Positions 13,456 to 25,342 are shown, numbered from the stretch's first letter. The stretch: DNA of 64,000 nucleotides from Phalacrocorax aristotelis (GCF_949628215.1 NC_134283.1:23228975-23292974), one strand, 5' to 3'. The notes: a model not told the origin generated them from the letters alone. Translations and numbers: made by a program.

Positions 13456-15329
13456 CAGTGGTATGCACTGCAACACTGTACTGCAGGAAGCCAGACCAAC
13501 TGTTTGTTGATGCTGTCTCAACTGGAGCTTGCCAGTTTGTTGCAAAACAAGCAGAACCAATTCATTAATGCCATCAATTTCCTCATAAAGTTAGCAGAAA
13601 TAATGGCATCTAGATTTAGAAACGGGTGCTCTATTTCACTTGACATAACTTCAAAAGGTGTCATCACTACAAAAATACTATAAAATTGTTACTTACGTTA
13701 CTTTTATGAGCATCTTAAGTTATTTTTCCACATTACAACTACCTGAAGCCCACGTACGTGAACAAGTCTCCAGTCTTGTTGGTTATCCTAGGAATCCCTT
13801 TCAGCATTACAATCTTTACTAACAAGCAGCCACAGACCAGGTGAACCTGGTTGCAAAGGAGCCTAGGTAGAAAGTGTAGGTAACCCAAATAAAGAAGTGG
13901 AGAAGAAGAAATCTGGGTGGACATGGCCAAGGAAACAAGCTATACAAAAAATGTGCAGCAGATATCTGCATGTGTGATAACAGAGCAAGAATGTATGTGT
14001 CAAGTCAGGAGAAAAGGATGCTGCAAATATTCAAACTTAAAATGAGAGCCTGTTTAGACAGAAAGAAAGGGCCAGTTTTTAAATTAAGAAAAAGCAAGCC
14101 TTAAAAATTAGACTTTGGTGAAGACCCACAAGAATCCTCAGTTTGAAGGGGATATATTTCTAAACATGCCTTCACGTGAAAGGGACTCATGTTTCTGAAG
14201 CTACAGAAGGGTAGCTTCTTCCCACATGAAGTCAGTGGGGAAAGGCACCACTCGCTCATGGGATCAGAAAGAACCGCTTAAACACTTACACGTGGGGCTT
14301 TAGCAGTCACCCCTAAAATTGCTGTCACCCTTGCACATCTGACAGGAGAAGCAACAGGGAAGACAGCATCTTGGGATGTTGTTGGGAGTGCAAAGTAAGT
14401 AAGCAGAACTCTAAATAGCAACACTAACTAGCAAGGGAAGCTGTTAAAGAATGAAGCCATCGTATTAGAGGCACCATGGAGCAAGGCAGCCAGGCAGGAC
14501 GACTACATAGGTTCTGCATTCGTGCTTCAAATCCAAATGAGTTGCCAAACAGAGAAGGGCAGAGTCACAAGCAGAATGCAATTCACACCACACTTTTTTA
14601 TAGATGTATAATGTCAAAACAGACAAAAAACAAGAAAAACACTCTGCAGGAGAAGGGAAATTTAAAACTAATATTATCATCTGCAAAATGCACTTTTTAT
14701 TACTACTTAGTCTGTATATATTGCCTGCTTTTTCACTGCCTGCAGGGGAACTCCAGCACCAGGTCATAACCAAAGAGTTCAAGAACATTTCTATTTAACA
14801 GGAAATGTTTACCCTCCTCACTTTTTACATGTCTAGCCTTCCCAAAGGCGTATTATACAGCAAGTAAAATTAGCCTGTGGGAGTTGATAAGCCTTGGGAT
14901 TGATTTCCAATTCTCAGACTCAGTTGAAATAACGCTGCTGCCAAACCACAAGCTAAAACCACACGAGGCATGCAGTACCTGCTCCACTGATGTCCAATGG
15001 GACTGCTGAACACCCCCAGCACATAGGCAGGTGCCCCAAATGCTGCATGCACAACCTTGGAGCTCTCTCTGCTCTGCAGGCTGCCTATTACTCAGCTTGA
15101 TAATTCTTGGGAGCGAATGAAGCCCCCAGCTGAGGGATGAAATGAAAGGAGGAAAGACTAGCACTTCTAACAGGACTGAAGGTTACTGGATCAAAGATCT
15201 AGCCAGTCCAGTATGGTGTCTCCACATCAGCTGACAGAAGATACAGAGGGAGAATCCAAGAAAACAATCCCTATGTTGCAATTAATAGTCCACCCCTCTA
15301 CTCCCAAGCCTGAAAAATGCACGGCTTAG

Positions 15330-15760
15330 GGACCTCTTTATTCATAATTAGGACTTCCTAATACCATTCTCCCCATTGATTTATCTTCCATGAATTCACC
15401 CAGTTGCTCTTTTAACTCAGGCAAACTTCTAAGGTCCACAGCCCTCATTTTCACCATCTGAAGAACTCTATCATCAGCAACCACACAGCTTCATTAGTGA
15501 ACTTTGTCCTGATCACTTCTGGGCAAAAAGGAACAGATCCTTCAAATGTCACTGTTTTCTCCTTCCCCATGGAACTGACCACATATTTCAACTTTGTGCT
15601 TACCTTCAGCAAATTGCTGATCCATGCAAAGGCTGCTATCGCATTACAGCTGCAAAGCTCTTTCAAGAACCTTTGGTGAGGAATTTTATTGAACGCCACT
15701 GGAAAAATCTAAGCAAGCCACACAGAACCAGGTCATCTCGCCACATGCCTGCTATGCCCC
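15330..15760 (-). mobile_element. Old CR1-like LINE fragment
   Basis: Reverse-strand match, by eye, to an old CR1 region: 'tcttccatgaattcaccca' near 15387 followed by the part normally describing 'ttgtcaaacgccactggaaa', seen here as 'ttattgaacgccactggaaa' at about 15688. It is too diverged to place in a subfamily. Confidence 0.4.
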
Positions 15761-17889
15761 TTACAGAGCTCCTACAGACTTGCAATGCCCAGCTTCCTTC
15801 ATATACCAAACGTCCCTCCTTATATCACATTTAGCAATGTATCCAACAGCACCATTATTCAGAACAAGCTTTTTGGTTTTAAACTGCTCAAGAGATGTTC
15901 CCACACCGGCACCCACCAACCTCACCATGGGGAACACACCACAAAAAGCTGACTCTGTTTTATGAACGGGAGATCAGAGCACAAGGGGAAATTATTTGCC
16001 CAGATCAGATATCAAAACCAGAACAATCTCTAGCTCAGTTTCCCAATTTATCCACAACATACATTATCTTCCTCTTCTTCCAGCAAGTTTCCCAGGCGTG
16101 TAAAGCAACATAAGAGTATCAGTATTCAAGAGAAGGACAAGCTTTGAAATAAAACCAGAGCAAGCCTGTCTTAGCAAGATTACAATGGTCTGATGTTCAT
16201 TTCTGCACTTTCAAATTCAAAGGAAACTGAACGGAATTCCAGCTTTATTCCTCAGACAATTTTTTAAGCTACAAAGAGATCCCCAGAAATCAGTTTTATC
16301 CCCAAGATATCAATTAAAATATTACCAAATTTTATTTTGGTGAGTTCTGACAAAACAAGCGAAAGAGAATGACTTTGTAGCAGGCTACATCAAATGCAGT
16401 CTCAATAGCCCACATAACCTTTACTCAGACCTGCTCAGGAAAAAGCATGCCAAGTTACAAAGCCGACTTTTCTTCATCCCTCACCCTACCCATTACTCCA
16501 AGCAATTCAGAAAGTACAGAAGGAGATACAAGAGATAATTGGAACCATGATGTCAGCAGTACCTGAATAACCTATTATGGGAGACCTCTCCTATTGATCT
16601 GCTAATAGCCTCTTCAAACAGACCTCTCACTCCAGGAACAGACAAGCGGTGCTAAGAGGGTCCCAGTCAGAAAGCAATTACATTGGCTGGACATGAGCTC
16701 ACTTGTTTTTCAAGATGGAGCTACTTCTCAGATCAGCTTGCATCTTGGCTTTTATATCTCTCAATACAGCTTTGTTTGCTCTGACCAGATTTTGAGGTCA
16801 GACCTTTCAAAAAGTGGGACTCGGCACTGATCCTCAGCAAACTCATGGCACTGCTGCTTTGTGATGTGGCACGGCAATACAGTTCAGAAGACAGCTCCCT
16901 CCTTCCCTCCTGAAACCTGCCTCAGCTGCAGCTCAAGCTGTCAGCTCTGGGCACGTTACTTCGCAGGCTTCTTTTAACATTGCCTCCTCCATTTCACATC
17001 TTCAAAGTTCACATTACAGAGGAGAAAAGCAGTTGTTCCCCTGAAATCTCTGCTTCTGCATCTATCGGGAGATAGACAGTTCTGCAACGTAGTCCAGTAT
17101 TCTGTCCATTCCTGTCTCAAACAAACCAGGACTTATGGCTCCTGGCATTTCCATTAGTCTGACAAATTTACCAACAGCCTCATTTCTGACACCTACCCAC
17201 TTCTTCCAGTGTAACAGAAAAAGAGCAATTTTCTCTGAAAATCAAAATTAGAAGCATTTAGAAGTCCAGAAGATGGCTTTAAGGAAGCTGGCAAGGTTGT
17301 GGGCAACCAGCCAGACACCTCTAAACCTCTGGCTCACTTTGCTTCCACCTAGAATTCACTCACAAAGTGGGCAGCCTGTTACTGCATCTCCTGCCAATAC
17401 CTGGCTACAGTACCACCTGCAATTTAGGGGTATAGGCTTAATTACACTGGTAAATTAAATCATCCGTTTTCCCTGGCTCTGGAAGAACAGAAAGCATTTG
17501 GTCAAAACATACAGGGTATTGGCTGACACATATTTGCTTTCCAAGCAGTGAAGCATTTACAGCTTTCCAAAACAACCACTCATAAAACACACTATCTGTA
17601 ACAGCCTCCTAAAGTGGGATAACAAGTAAAACGCTTCAGGCTTGTGCACTGGCACTTGCAAAATAGAGTCTAATGCTTTCTCTGTGGCACATGTGCTACC
17701 TTTGTGTACACAACCTACAAGCATCCAGTGGCCCTAGGCACAATGAGGGCACAAAATTTCTCAGAATAATTCAGTTCTGGCACAAGGACCAGAGGACAAC
17801 AAATTAAATACCCCAGGGAATGCTCAGAACAGCTGCTCTCTATTCACCCTCACTATTCCACCTATGGCTGTACTGAGTTTGGTCAGAGG

Positions 17890-18430
17890 TCCCCCTCAAG
17901 CACTTTTTTGAGGAAGGGCTCTAGTCTGTTCACTTGTTCTTCAAATGGAAGCCAGCCTATACCTTTGATTACTCACGCTACCCTTCTTCATATGCTTTTC
18001 AGTTCTGTAATTTTTTTTCCAGGGTGGAACAGAACTGCACTCAACATTCAAGTGCAGGTGGATGATGGGCATGGCACAGCAAGGATGTCGGCAACAGTAA
18101 CACTAATTCCTAATATCAAATGGCTTTTGGATCATGAGTATCAAGATGTTTAGAAGCGTTTAACTTCAGATTTTTTCTTCTGATGGGCAAGAAGCACCTC
18201 CAGGGCCTGCCACCATTTACAGAAAATTCAAACTGCTCATCCTCCCATGGGATCAGTTCAAGTTTGTCCACACTGAACATCAGCCAATTTATCACATGGT
18301 CTCTCACTATTTGTATGTATATACACTCTACATCATGCCTCAGCTTTGTTTTTGACCTCAACAGCTCAGTATCATCAGCATAATTTATTGGGTGTCAAAC
18401 CTGTATCCCACCACTTGCTTCTAAGTCTCC
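17890..18430 (-). mobile_element. Old CR1-like LINE fragment
   Basis: The segment around 18000-18115 resembles the CR1 reverse-strand landmark 'ggaacagaactgcac..cattcaagtgcaggtg', and 18340-18400 contains the region about 'atcatcagcataatttattg'. The copy is ancient and its limits are guessed. It abuts another CR1-like block of opposite orientation. Confidence 0.4.
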
Positions 18431-18479
18431 AGAATTACCACATTTCACAGTAACTGGCAGAACCTGTCCTGGAGAGCAT

Positions 18480-19165
18480 GCTAAACTCAATTAAAAAAAG
18501 AATCTGCAAAAAGTTAAAAATAGCAAGTGACAAAATTGAATCACAGTCACTAAATTCAATGTCACTAAATACAAGCTCATGCGCTGAGGGGTGGAGACAC
18601 TAGAAGGAATGGACCACATTACATAGATACCATGACATCCCCAAATCATCCATTAACACCCAGGAAACCTCTGGAGTGACAGCAGACCACTCATCATCAG
18701 CAAAATGCTCAGAAACAAATATAGTATCAGAAACCCTACAGGAAAAAGTAGTGAACAACCAGAGGCGCATTTCTATGCCATGACACAAAGCCACAGTCCC
18801 CATGTATCACCCCACCTAAAGATTACGAGTAGCCTAGAGAAGGGTAAGAGCAAAAATCAGATCTATGGAATGTATTCCATAGGAGGTACTAAACACAATT
18901 GGCTCTTCAGCCTCAAAAAAAGAAGGAATCTAAAGAAGTATAAAGATAACTGTCAGGTGGACATGGAAAAGTTACTCACTAGTTTCTCAAGTAAAGGGGA
19001 TTAAAGGCAATGCACATAGAAAAATATCAGTTAAATAAGCAGAGGTAAATAAAAACTAAGAGAAGGGAACAGCTCTTCCATGTGTGTTTTAAGTAAACTA
19101 TGGAACTCATTAACACAACATGTTAGACAGATTAAGAATAAAAGCGGGTCCCCAAAGGGAAAGAG
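18480..19165 (+). mobile_element. Old CR1-like LINE fragment
   Basis: Plus-strand block with the order of old CR1 landmarks: a 'tagcctagagaagggtaag' region at 18828, 'ggctcttcagcctcaaaaaa' at 18901, and 'ctatggaactcattaacac' at 19098 followed by 'gattaagaataaaagcggg'. It is diverged and has no coding capacity. Confidence 0.45.
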
Positions 19166-20349
19166 CAAATTCAGAGTCAATGGTCTCGCTGACCTTCTGG
19201 CACCTCAAGGCATGGGGCTGACACAGAACTAGGAAATCACCAAAAAAAAGGGAGAACTTTCACCAAAAAGACCCTACCACACTGCTCTTCAAAACAAATG
19301 AACTAGAAGGAGAGGAGAAAAATGAATGGCCAAGATGAACACAATGAAGTGAGCTCAAAAGGACCAAACCTGAGTTTGGCCAAGGAATCTCAAAAGCTCT
19401 AAAATCTGCTGTCTAGAGGCCAACATCCAGGCTGAGCCAAGCCAACACCTACCAACTGCTTGAATGGGAAACTACAAGGAGGTGCACACACCTGAAATGA
19501 GTTCTGCTACACAACAGACAGAGTGAGCCGGCCTGTTCACATGAGAAAAATTTAACGTATCTAATACTACTGGTTCTAAGGTAAACTAGGTATCTAGGAC
19601 TTTGCCTTTCAGCGTGACCCTGCAGATGTTACATGCGGCCAGTAATTAGTGTTTCTGGATTAGAATAACCCAACTGCATTCTTAAAACTATGCAACTAGT
19701 TAACAAACCGCACTAACACAGCAAATTAACAAAAGAAGCAATGGCTGCCAAACATAGCTGAAGCTTGGAGTTCAAGGAAGCAGCTGATAAATACTTCTGG
19801 CAAGAACATAATCAAGTACTGCAGTTTCCAAAGGAAGTCCAGAAAGTGTCAAATTTGGGGGTTTATGACTCCTCGCTTTTGTCTCCTCCCTCTGCCAACA
19901 GGGACTTTCTGAGGAGCACTTATGGGGAGAATTAATAAGATTAATGAAGGTGTCAAATCTGGGCTCTCCTTGGTGGCCTCCTGTGCAAATGCCAATATCC
20001 CTCAGCTCTGTTGAACTTGGATATTCCAATTATTTACACAAGCTGGCCTGACACCTTTGAAGTATAAAAGACTTATTGACACCTCTGAAAACCTTCAGAG
20101 AGTGATTTTTACTTTTTTTTTCTAAACACAATCCTAAAGCAGCTTAATATGCTTAAAAACTTAACATGCTAGACTCCTTCAATCCACCATTAAAATGCCA
20201 ACATAACTGTCACACCTGAAAAATACAAGAACAATCATTCATTTATTCTGGGGCTTTTGACAGTTATTTGACTGCCATTTCCGAATAATAAACTTAGCCA
20301 CTCATTAACACCGTCCCAGGGGGCTTCACCTCACAAGGTCATGGCATTC

Positions 20350-20475
20350 AGGAATCTCTTACACAAGAGAGTCTCTCTCTCAGGAGTCTCTTATAAAAGA
20401 GAGGAAGAAGTTATAGAAGTTTCAATTTTTTAATATTCCCAGTGAGGGATATAGGCAGAAATGCCTATATCTCAC
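20350..20475. repeat. Cluster of small inverted and direct repeats (three hairpins)
   Basis: Two 22-nt near-copies (20350-20371, aggaatctcttacacaagag.., and 20382-20403, aggagtctcttataaaagag..) can each fold on themselves through tctctt/aagaga. About 40 nt further on, gatataggca (20448-20457) and its exact reverse complement tgcctatatc (20462-20471) enclose a GAAA tetraloop; gtga/tcac extends the stem to 14 bp with a two-base bulge. It may be a remnant of a small non-autonomous DNA transposon, or chance. Confidence 0.6.
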
Positions 20476-21273
20476 AAATTCAGATACCCCCACTTTCCGT
20501 AAGTGTGATCCTTCAGAAAGTTATGCCTACACTTGGCACTTGTGCTGGCTGAAGAGCTGGCTGGTAATCGAGGTGTCCCACCTTGATCAGGAGCAAGTTA
20601 GCAGGAGCTGGGTCAGCCTGACACCCGGCCATTCTGCAGAGTGATGGGACTCTGGGAGGGTAGGGGTCCCCACCTTCTGCCTAAAATCCAACCCTCAAGG
20701 TTCTTCTCTCTATAGCTATCTAAGAAAATTATCCTTGAACCCTCAATTTTGTTACATACTAAGCTCAAGAGAATGCAGATAAATTTCAGAAATGCTCATG
20801 TCTCCACATCTAAGAAGCAAGTGCCCCTTTGTCTCCCATAACTTATCTTCCGGCAAAGGTATTTTTCAGGCAACACTTGGATTTGTATCAGAAATCAGAC
20901 TGGGCATGTGCACACTACATTTCTAACACCCACCCTGGCACAAGTTTCAACAGTGAAACAGTCAAACAGCAGCTTACCATGGCTGAAGTCTCCCCAGGCA
21001 GAAACCCACAAGCATCCCAGTTCTGTTCTACAGGAAGAGATCGCTCCTTTCTGTACATATGCATTTTTAAAGCTCACTATGCTGCACTGTAAGCAGTTTT
21101 GGAAAGCAGACAGAACACAGGAAAGCATTTTAAAAGCTAAAATCACGCATATTTTTAATGCCTGGTAACATTACTACCCTGCACACGACAGCCAGCTTCT
21201 GGTCATCACAAAGTCCCACCTGCAGAAAGCTTCTTGTTTGAGTTCCCCTCACCATAACCCCTGCCACACTCAC

Positions 21274-22218
21274 CTCGCCCGAGTAACTGTATTTTCCTTT
21301 CAGGATCTGCCGATATAAGCGGGTGCGGTTGTCATCTTCGAAGGGCATAGTGCCACTCAGGAGAATGTACGAGATCACACCCAGTGCCCACATGTCCACA
21401 GAGTTCGTGTATGGCTTCCTGACCAGGATCTCAGGAGCAATGTACTCTGGGGTCCCACAGGTGGTTTTCATCAGGCAGTCATCTCCCTTCTTCCGAGCAC
21501 TTGCCAGTCCAAAGTCCGTAATCATGATTTTGGAGTCTGTTCCTGGATGGTAGTAGAGCAAATTCTCTGGTTTTAAGTCCCGGTGTGTGATACCCAATGT
21601 ATGCAAGTACTTCACACCGTCTAATACCATCTGCAGCACACGCGTAGCATCCCTCTCGGTGAAGGAACCTTTAGCGATGATCCGATCAAACAGCTCTCCT
21701 CCAGTTGCCAATTCCATCACCATGTACACACGGTCCTGGGTCTCAAACACCTCAATCAGCTGGATGATATTGGTGTGCCGAACCCGCCTTAGCACACTAA
21801 GCTCCGACTCGCACACTTCCCGCCCCTCCCGGTATTTGGTCTCTATCATCTTGATTGCATACGGCTGCTTCGTAGCCTTGTGTTCCACCCGTACAACGCG
21901 ACTAAAACTCCCTCTCCCGATCAGGGCTTTAATGTCATACTTGGCCGTCACTCTGGGGTCAAACTTGGCACGGTATTTAGCCACTTTGTTCTTGCGGGGT
22001 TCAGGCTGGTCCACATGGGCAGGCAGGTGGTTCCCAGGATATGGGTTAACATGACGCAGAGGTGAGGGAGAAATGGCTTTGATGAGGGTCCCACAGTCAT
22101 CTTTGATGAAATGTTTGTATATATCATTGTGGCCTGTGTAAGGTTCAACTTTTTTAACCAGGTCTAGCTGAACATCTTTGGGGGGCTCGGGAAGCACTTT
22201 GCTTGTCCCACAGCCCAT
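21274..22218 (-). CDS. PSKH1: PSKH1, serine/threonine protein kinase H1, main coding exon (exon 2, partial gene)
   Basis: The exon encodes residues 1-315, beginning MGCGTSK, the N-myristoylation (Gly2) and palmitoylation (Cys3) signal that anchors PSKH1 to Golgi and plasma membranes. The kinase domain follows: glycine loop IGRGSFSRVV at about 100-109, catalytic lysine in YAIK at 123, HRDLKPEN with Asp214, DFG with Asp235, and IAPE at 260-263. The family (CaMK-like, autophosphorylating) has been linked to the secretory pathway and splicing speckles. I chose the ATG at 22216-22218, because it gives the conserved start and has G at -3 and +4; a GTG lies one codon upstream. The frame ends in phase 0 at GAG|GTGAGT (donor 21273), after ..KYSYSGE, where the human coding exon also ends. 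The last kinase subdomain and the Ser/Arg-rich tail must be in an exon outside the window. Identification is firm. Confidence 0.97.
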
Positions 22219-22305
22219 CACTGATTTGTGTTAATTCCCTATCAAGGCATTTTCCCAGGGCAACATCAGCAGCAACCACACTGGGGGCAATTCCCACATT
22301 TGAAC
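22219..22305 (-). other. PSKH1: PSKH1 exon 2, 5' UTR part
   Basis: An 87-nt leader lies between the start codon and a clear splice acceptor: on the minus strand a long pyrimidine tract (tttatctgtttcttctcatt..) runs into CTTCTGAAG|GTTC, so the exon starts at 22305. The leader contains one short upstream ORF (22299-22231). The acceptor has A at -3 (AAG), which is less common than CAG or TAG. Confidence 0.8.
22231..22299 (-). other. Upstream ORF in PSKH1 leader (22 codons)
   Basis: An ATG at 22297-22299 opens a frame of 22 codons ending in TAA at 22231-22233, 12 nt before the PSKH1 start codon. The predicted peptide is hydrophobic in the middle (..VWLLLMLPW..). The start context is weak (C at -3, T at +4), while that of PSKH1 is good, so leaky scanning would be expected. 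The frame is read directly; a regulatory role is inference. Confidence 0.5.
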
Positions 22306-25200
22306 CTTCAGAAGAGAATGAGAAGAAACAGATAAATAGGAATTAAGGGAGTAAAGTTTCAAATGGGGAGGGGAGGAATGCTAGTGGCTCCCATCTCAAC
22401 AGAGCCATGCTACCACAGAGTTACAGCTTTTCACTGTATGATACTACAGAGCACACGCTGCGCTTTGCTGCTTTCATCAGCAAGCCAGTGAAGATAGCGC
22501 CTATGAACATCCAGTCGTAGTCAGAACAGATGTCAGCAGAAACTACATGGTACTTCTTTTTATTACGCAATTTAATGCTCCCAGCTGAGAGCTGAATCAG
22601 AGTCGCAAAACAGTTGTGGCTGGAAAAGACTTCTGGATCTTTTTGTCCAGCCCTAATTGCTTAATAAAAATCAAATTAAGGAAAAGAGTCGAGCATTTTC
22701 CTTAATTTTGTTTAATCTGCTCAACTTCATGAGACATCACCCACTCCAAATCTTACACTTTGGAAATTTCTCACTAGAAACTCCACGAAGTGTCTCACCT
22801 ACTTGTTCACTCAACATCAATCCCTTCCTAGGATTTTTCTTTATATTTAAACTGGTACTGATGTCTTAAACATCTCACTACTTTGCTCCTGGGTATCAAT
22901 GAAACTGTGCAGAAACAGGGATTATGGAGACAGAGGCACACCAATTTTAAGATGCATTTTACCATTCCCTGCAAAAAGGCAGCCCTTATTTAACCAGAGC
23001 AACTTTTAGCTGGCAATTCCCTCATCCTCCAAACCCTACGACATTAAGGTGGGCTTGGACGTTTTTCAAAATCCTGACTCAGCTTTGCTTTCTTTTGCAT
23101 CTTCAGGTACCAAGCGGCACTCCTGTTTTTCCACATGGAGCTCGGTGTAGGAAGTGGAATTTCTACGAGTTGCTCCAGACCAGAGGAAAAGTAGTTCTTG
23201 TTCATCCCACTGTAATCCAGCAGAACCAAATCAGCTGCACATCAGCAAGTCTTTAGGGGCCAATTAAAACAATATGCCTGGCTAGGAGATGGAGAAACTG
23301 CCTGTATGCGTTCTGGCAGTTAGCCAAGCAGTTTTAAATTTCTACTCTTTGGCTTGATGTGGTGCCTGAGCCTCCACAGAAGGCTGCAGAAAAGCTGTTA
23401 GCCTTGAAATGTAACCACACAGCTTACCATCACCAAGTGTATCTTCACTCATTCACCACCTCTCCAAGCAACTATTCAGCATGAACAGCAGAAAGGGAAC
23501 CCCAACTGGTCATCTGTCAGGAAAATTATGTGGAGAAACATGAAGTGTTTTAGAGGGGCACCCAGAAGGAGTTTAGATGCTACCTCCAACCTGGAAAGAA
23601 AATAAGGCTTTAGTTAAGATTCAATTTTAAAATCAGACATCAACAAAGTAATTTCCCACGTAAGACCTCCTGGGAGCATCGCAAAGTCAAGCACGCAAAC
23701 CGTGCACAAACAGGCCTACACCAGGGTGCAAACAGTAGAAATGAAAACTAACTTTATTAGAAGGCTTAACTGACATTTGAGTTTCACCAAGGGCTGTCCT
23801 GTAATTAGGTGCTCATTCAGAATAAAGTACCACACCAAAAAATAAAAAAAATACAATAGGTATTCCTGAATAATGCCTCACACGGACAGTTTTTCCCAGT
23901 GCTATTGTACCTTAAAGCTTACTAGATTAACAGATAAACGGAATAGGCACATCTGCAAACAAGGTCATTAGAGAATAATTCCACACATAGAGAAGCACTT
24001 GTGTAAAACATCCCTCACAAACAAAACCAATGAGAAGGATCAAATGCCGACCTTGAAAACATCATATATAAATCCACCGCTGCCAATAACATTAACTGAG
24101 ACCAGGTGTCCACCAGCAGCTCTTCCTCAAATACACAGAGGTCCGTGACAGCAAAGCCTACAGAACCCCAGAGCTGCGCACCATAACCAGCAATGAAATG
24201 CTTAACTCTTCATCAGTGCAGGTGGAAACACTCCTGCATAATAATCACCAAGAGTTTGGGAAAAAAACTAAGGCATTAGAAAAATAGGGCATTACAAGGC
24301 ACTCAGAGCAGGAAATCGGACACTCAGCAGGTGCCAAACTACCAGAGGGAGTACAGCGCACCTGAGCTGCAGCTGTAGGTGGTGAGGAGGAACAGCGGGT
24401 TTATGCTTCAATGTCTGCCCACTCCTCTCCTTGGACAACCAGCACATTGCATCCCGGGGCTCTGCAGGGCAACGTCTGCTGATTAGGAAGCACCCGCTGC
24501 TTCCACAAAAACATCAGGGCCTGAATGGTTTCATGCCTGAGGGGGTCCCATGCATAAGGAGCATCAGCCACTTGGCTCACCCACCCGAGGCCTAGCAGCC
24601 ATTCCACCACCAATTAAATATCTCACGACTTGAAGCTATTTAATTTCACTTTTCTGTAATATGCCAGTAAGGAAATTTGACAATACCAGCTCTTAACAGC
24701 ATAAGAAAAGCCCACACCCAGCAACCTTCAAATTACACCTGTGCCACCACAGAATAATGGTGGAAAGAAGGCCTGGAAGGACCTTACCTCTAGCTTTACC
24801 AGCCAATTTTAAAGTGCATCTCGTTGCCTGAGACAAGCCCGGCAAGACCAGCTGCTTGGCTGGCCGCGTACACCTTTAGCGGGTTCCTGCGGGGAACCCG
24901 GGGCTGGGGCTGCCACGGCGTTCCAGGCAGCGCTGCCGGAGCCGGCGGCGGGCCAGAATCGGTCGAACCAACCGAGATTTTCGAAACTCCGGCTGTTTCC
25001 CATGACTGAGCCCGGAGGAGGCCGCTTCCCCCCGTCCTTCCCAGGTACGGTACCCGGTGGCGGCAGCTCGTCCCGCGGCAGGCTCGGCTCGGGGCACTCC
25101 GGGGGCCGGTTAGGGCTCCCTTCCCGGCCCGGCCTGCCCGGTCCCGCCGTCCCGGGCAGCGGTAGGGCTGAGGCGACGGGGCCCGCCGCGACCGCCACTG

Positions 25201-25244
25201 CCGGGCCGGGCCGGGCCGGGCGAGCCGGGCCGGGCCGGGCCGGG
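25201..25244. repeat. (CCGGG)n pentanucleotide repeat, 4 + 4 copies
   Basis: Four perfect copies of CCGGG (25201-25220), a CGAG interruption, then four more (25225-25244). On the plus strand each block reads GGGCCGGGCCGGGCCGGG, a textbook G-quadruplex pattern. It lies about 125-170 nt downstream of the PSKH1 exon 1 donor, in the first part of intron 1; the G-rich strand is the template strand of the gene. Confidence 0.95.
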
Positions 25245-25302
25245 CTGCCGGCACCCCGGGCAGGTGGGCGGAGGGGAAGGACAGGACAGGGCGAGCCAAG
25301 CC

Positions 25303-25342
25303 CAGACCAGACCAGACCAGACCAGACCAGACCAGACCAGAC
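25303..25342. repeat. (CAGAC)8 pentanucleotide microsatellite
   Basis: Eight perfect copies of CAGAC, immediately downstream of the PSKH1 exon 1 donor (in transcript sense GTCTG repeats, 26 nt into intron 1). Perfect copies suggest that it is variable in length between individuals. Confidence 0.95.

Larger units (their letters stand above)
1..21273 (-). other. PSKH1: PSKH1 intron 2 (3' part of the gene lies before position 1)
   Basis: This stretch follows the splice donor of PSKH1 exon 2 (GAG|GTGAGT on the minus strand, boundary 21274/21273) and holds no sequence that encodes the rest of the kinase domain or the Ser/Arg-rich C-terminus. The last coding exon should therefore lie below position 1, making this intron longer than 21 kb. 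I read the open frames on both strands and found none that resembles a known protein. What it does hold: several old CR1 LINE fragments (listed separately), T/G-rich tracts near 4010-4110 and 11690-11750, a 17-bp tandem duplication at 5443-5476, and a cluster of hairpins at 20350-20475. The remaining sequence looks like ordinary unique intron DNA. Confidence 0.8.

Noticed and set aside
1-21000. Search for the last PSKH1 exon
   Set aside because: No minus-strand frame encodes the expected kinase end or the Ser/Arg-rich tail, so it is placed outside the window and the gene is called partial.
21587-22054. 155-codon open frame on the plus strand
   Set aside because: It is antisense to the PSKH1 coding exon and its openness follows from the codon use of the kinase.
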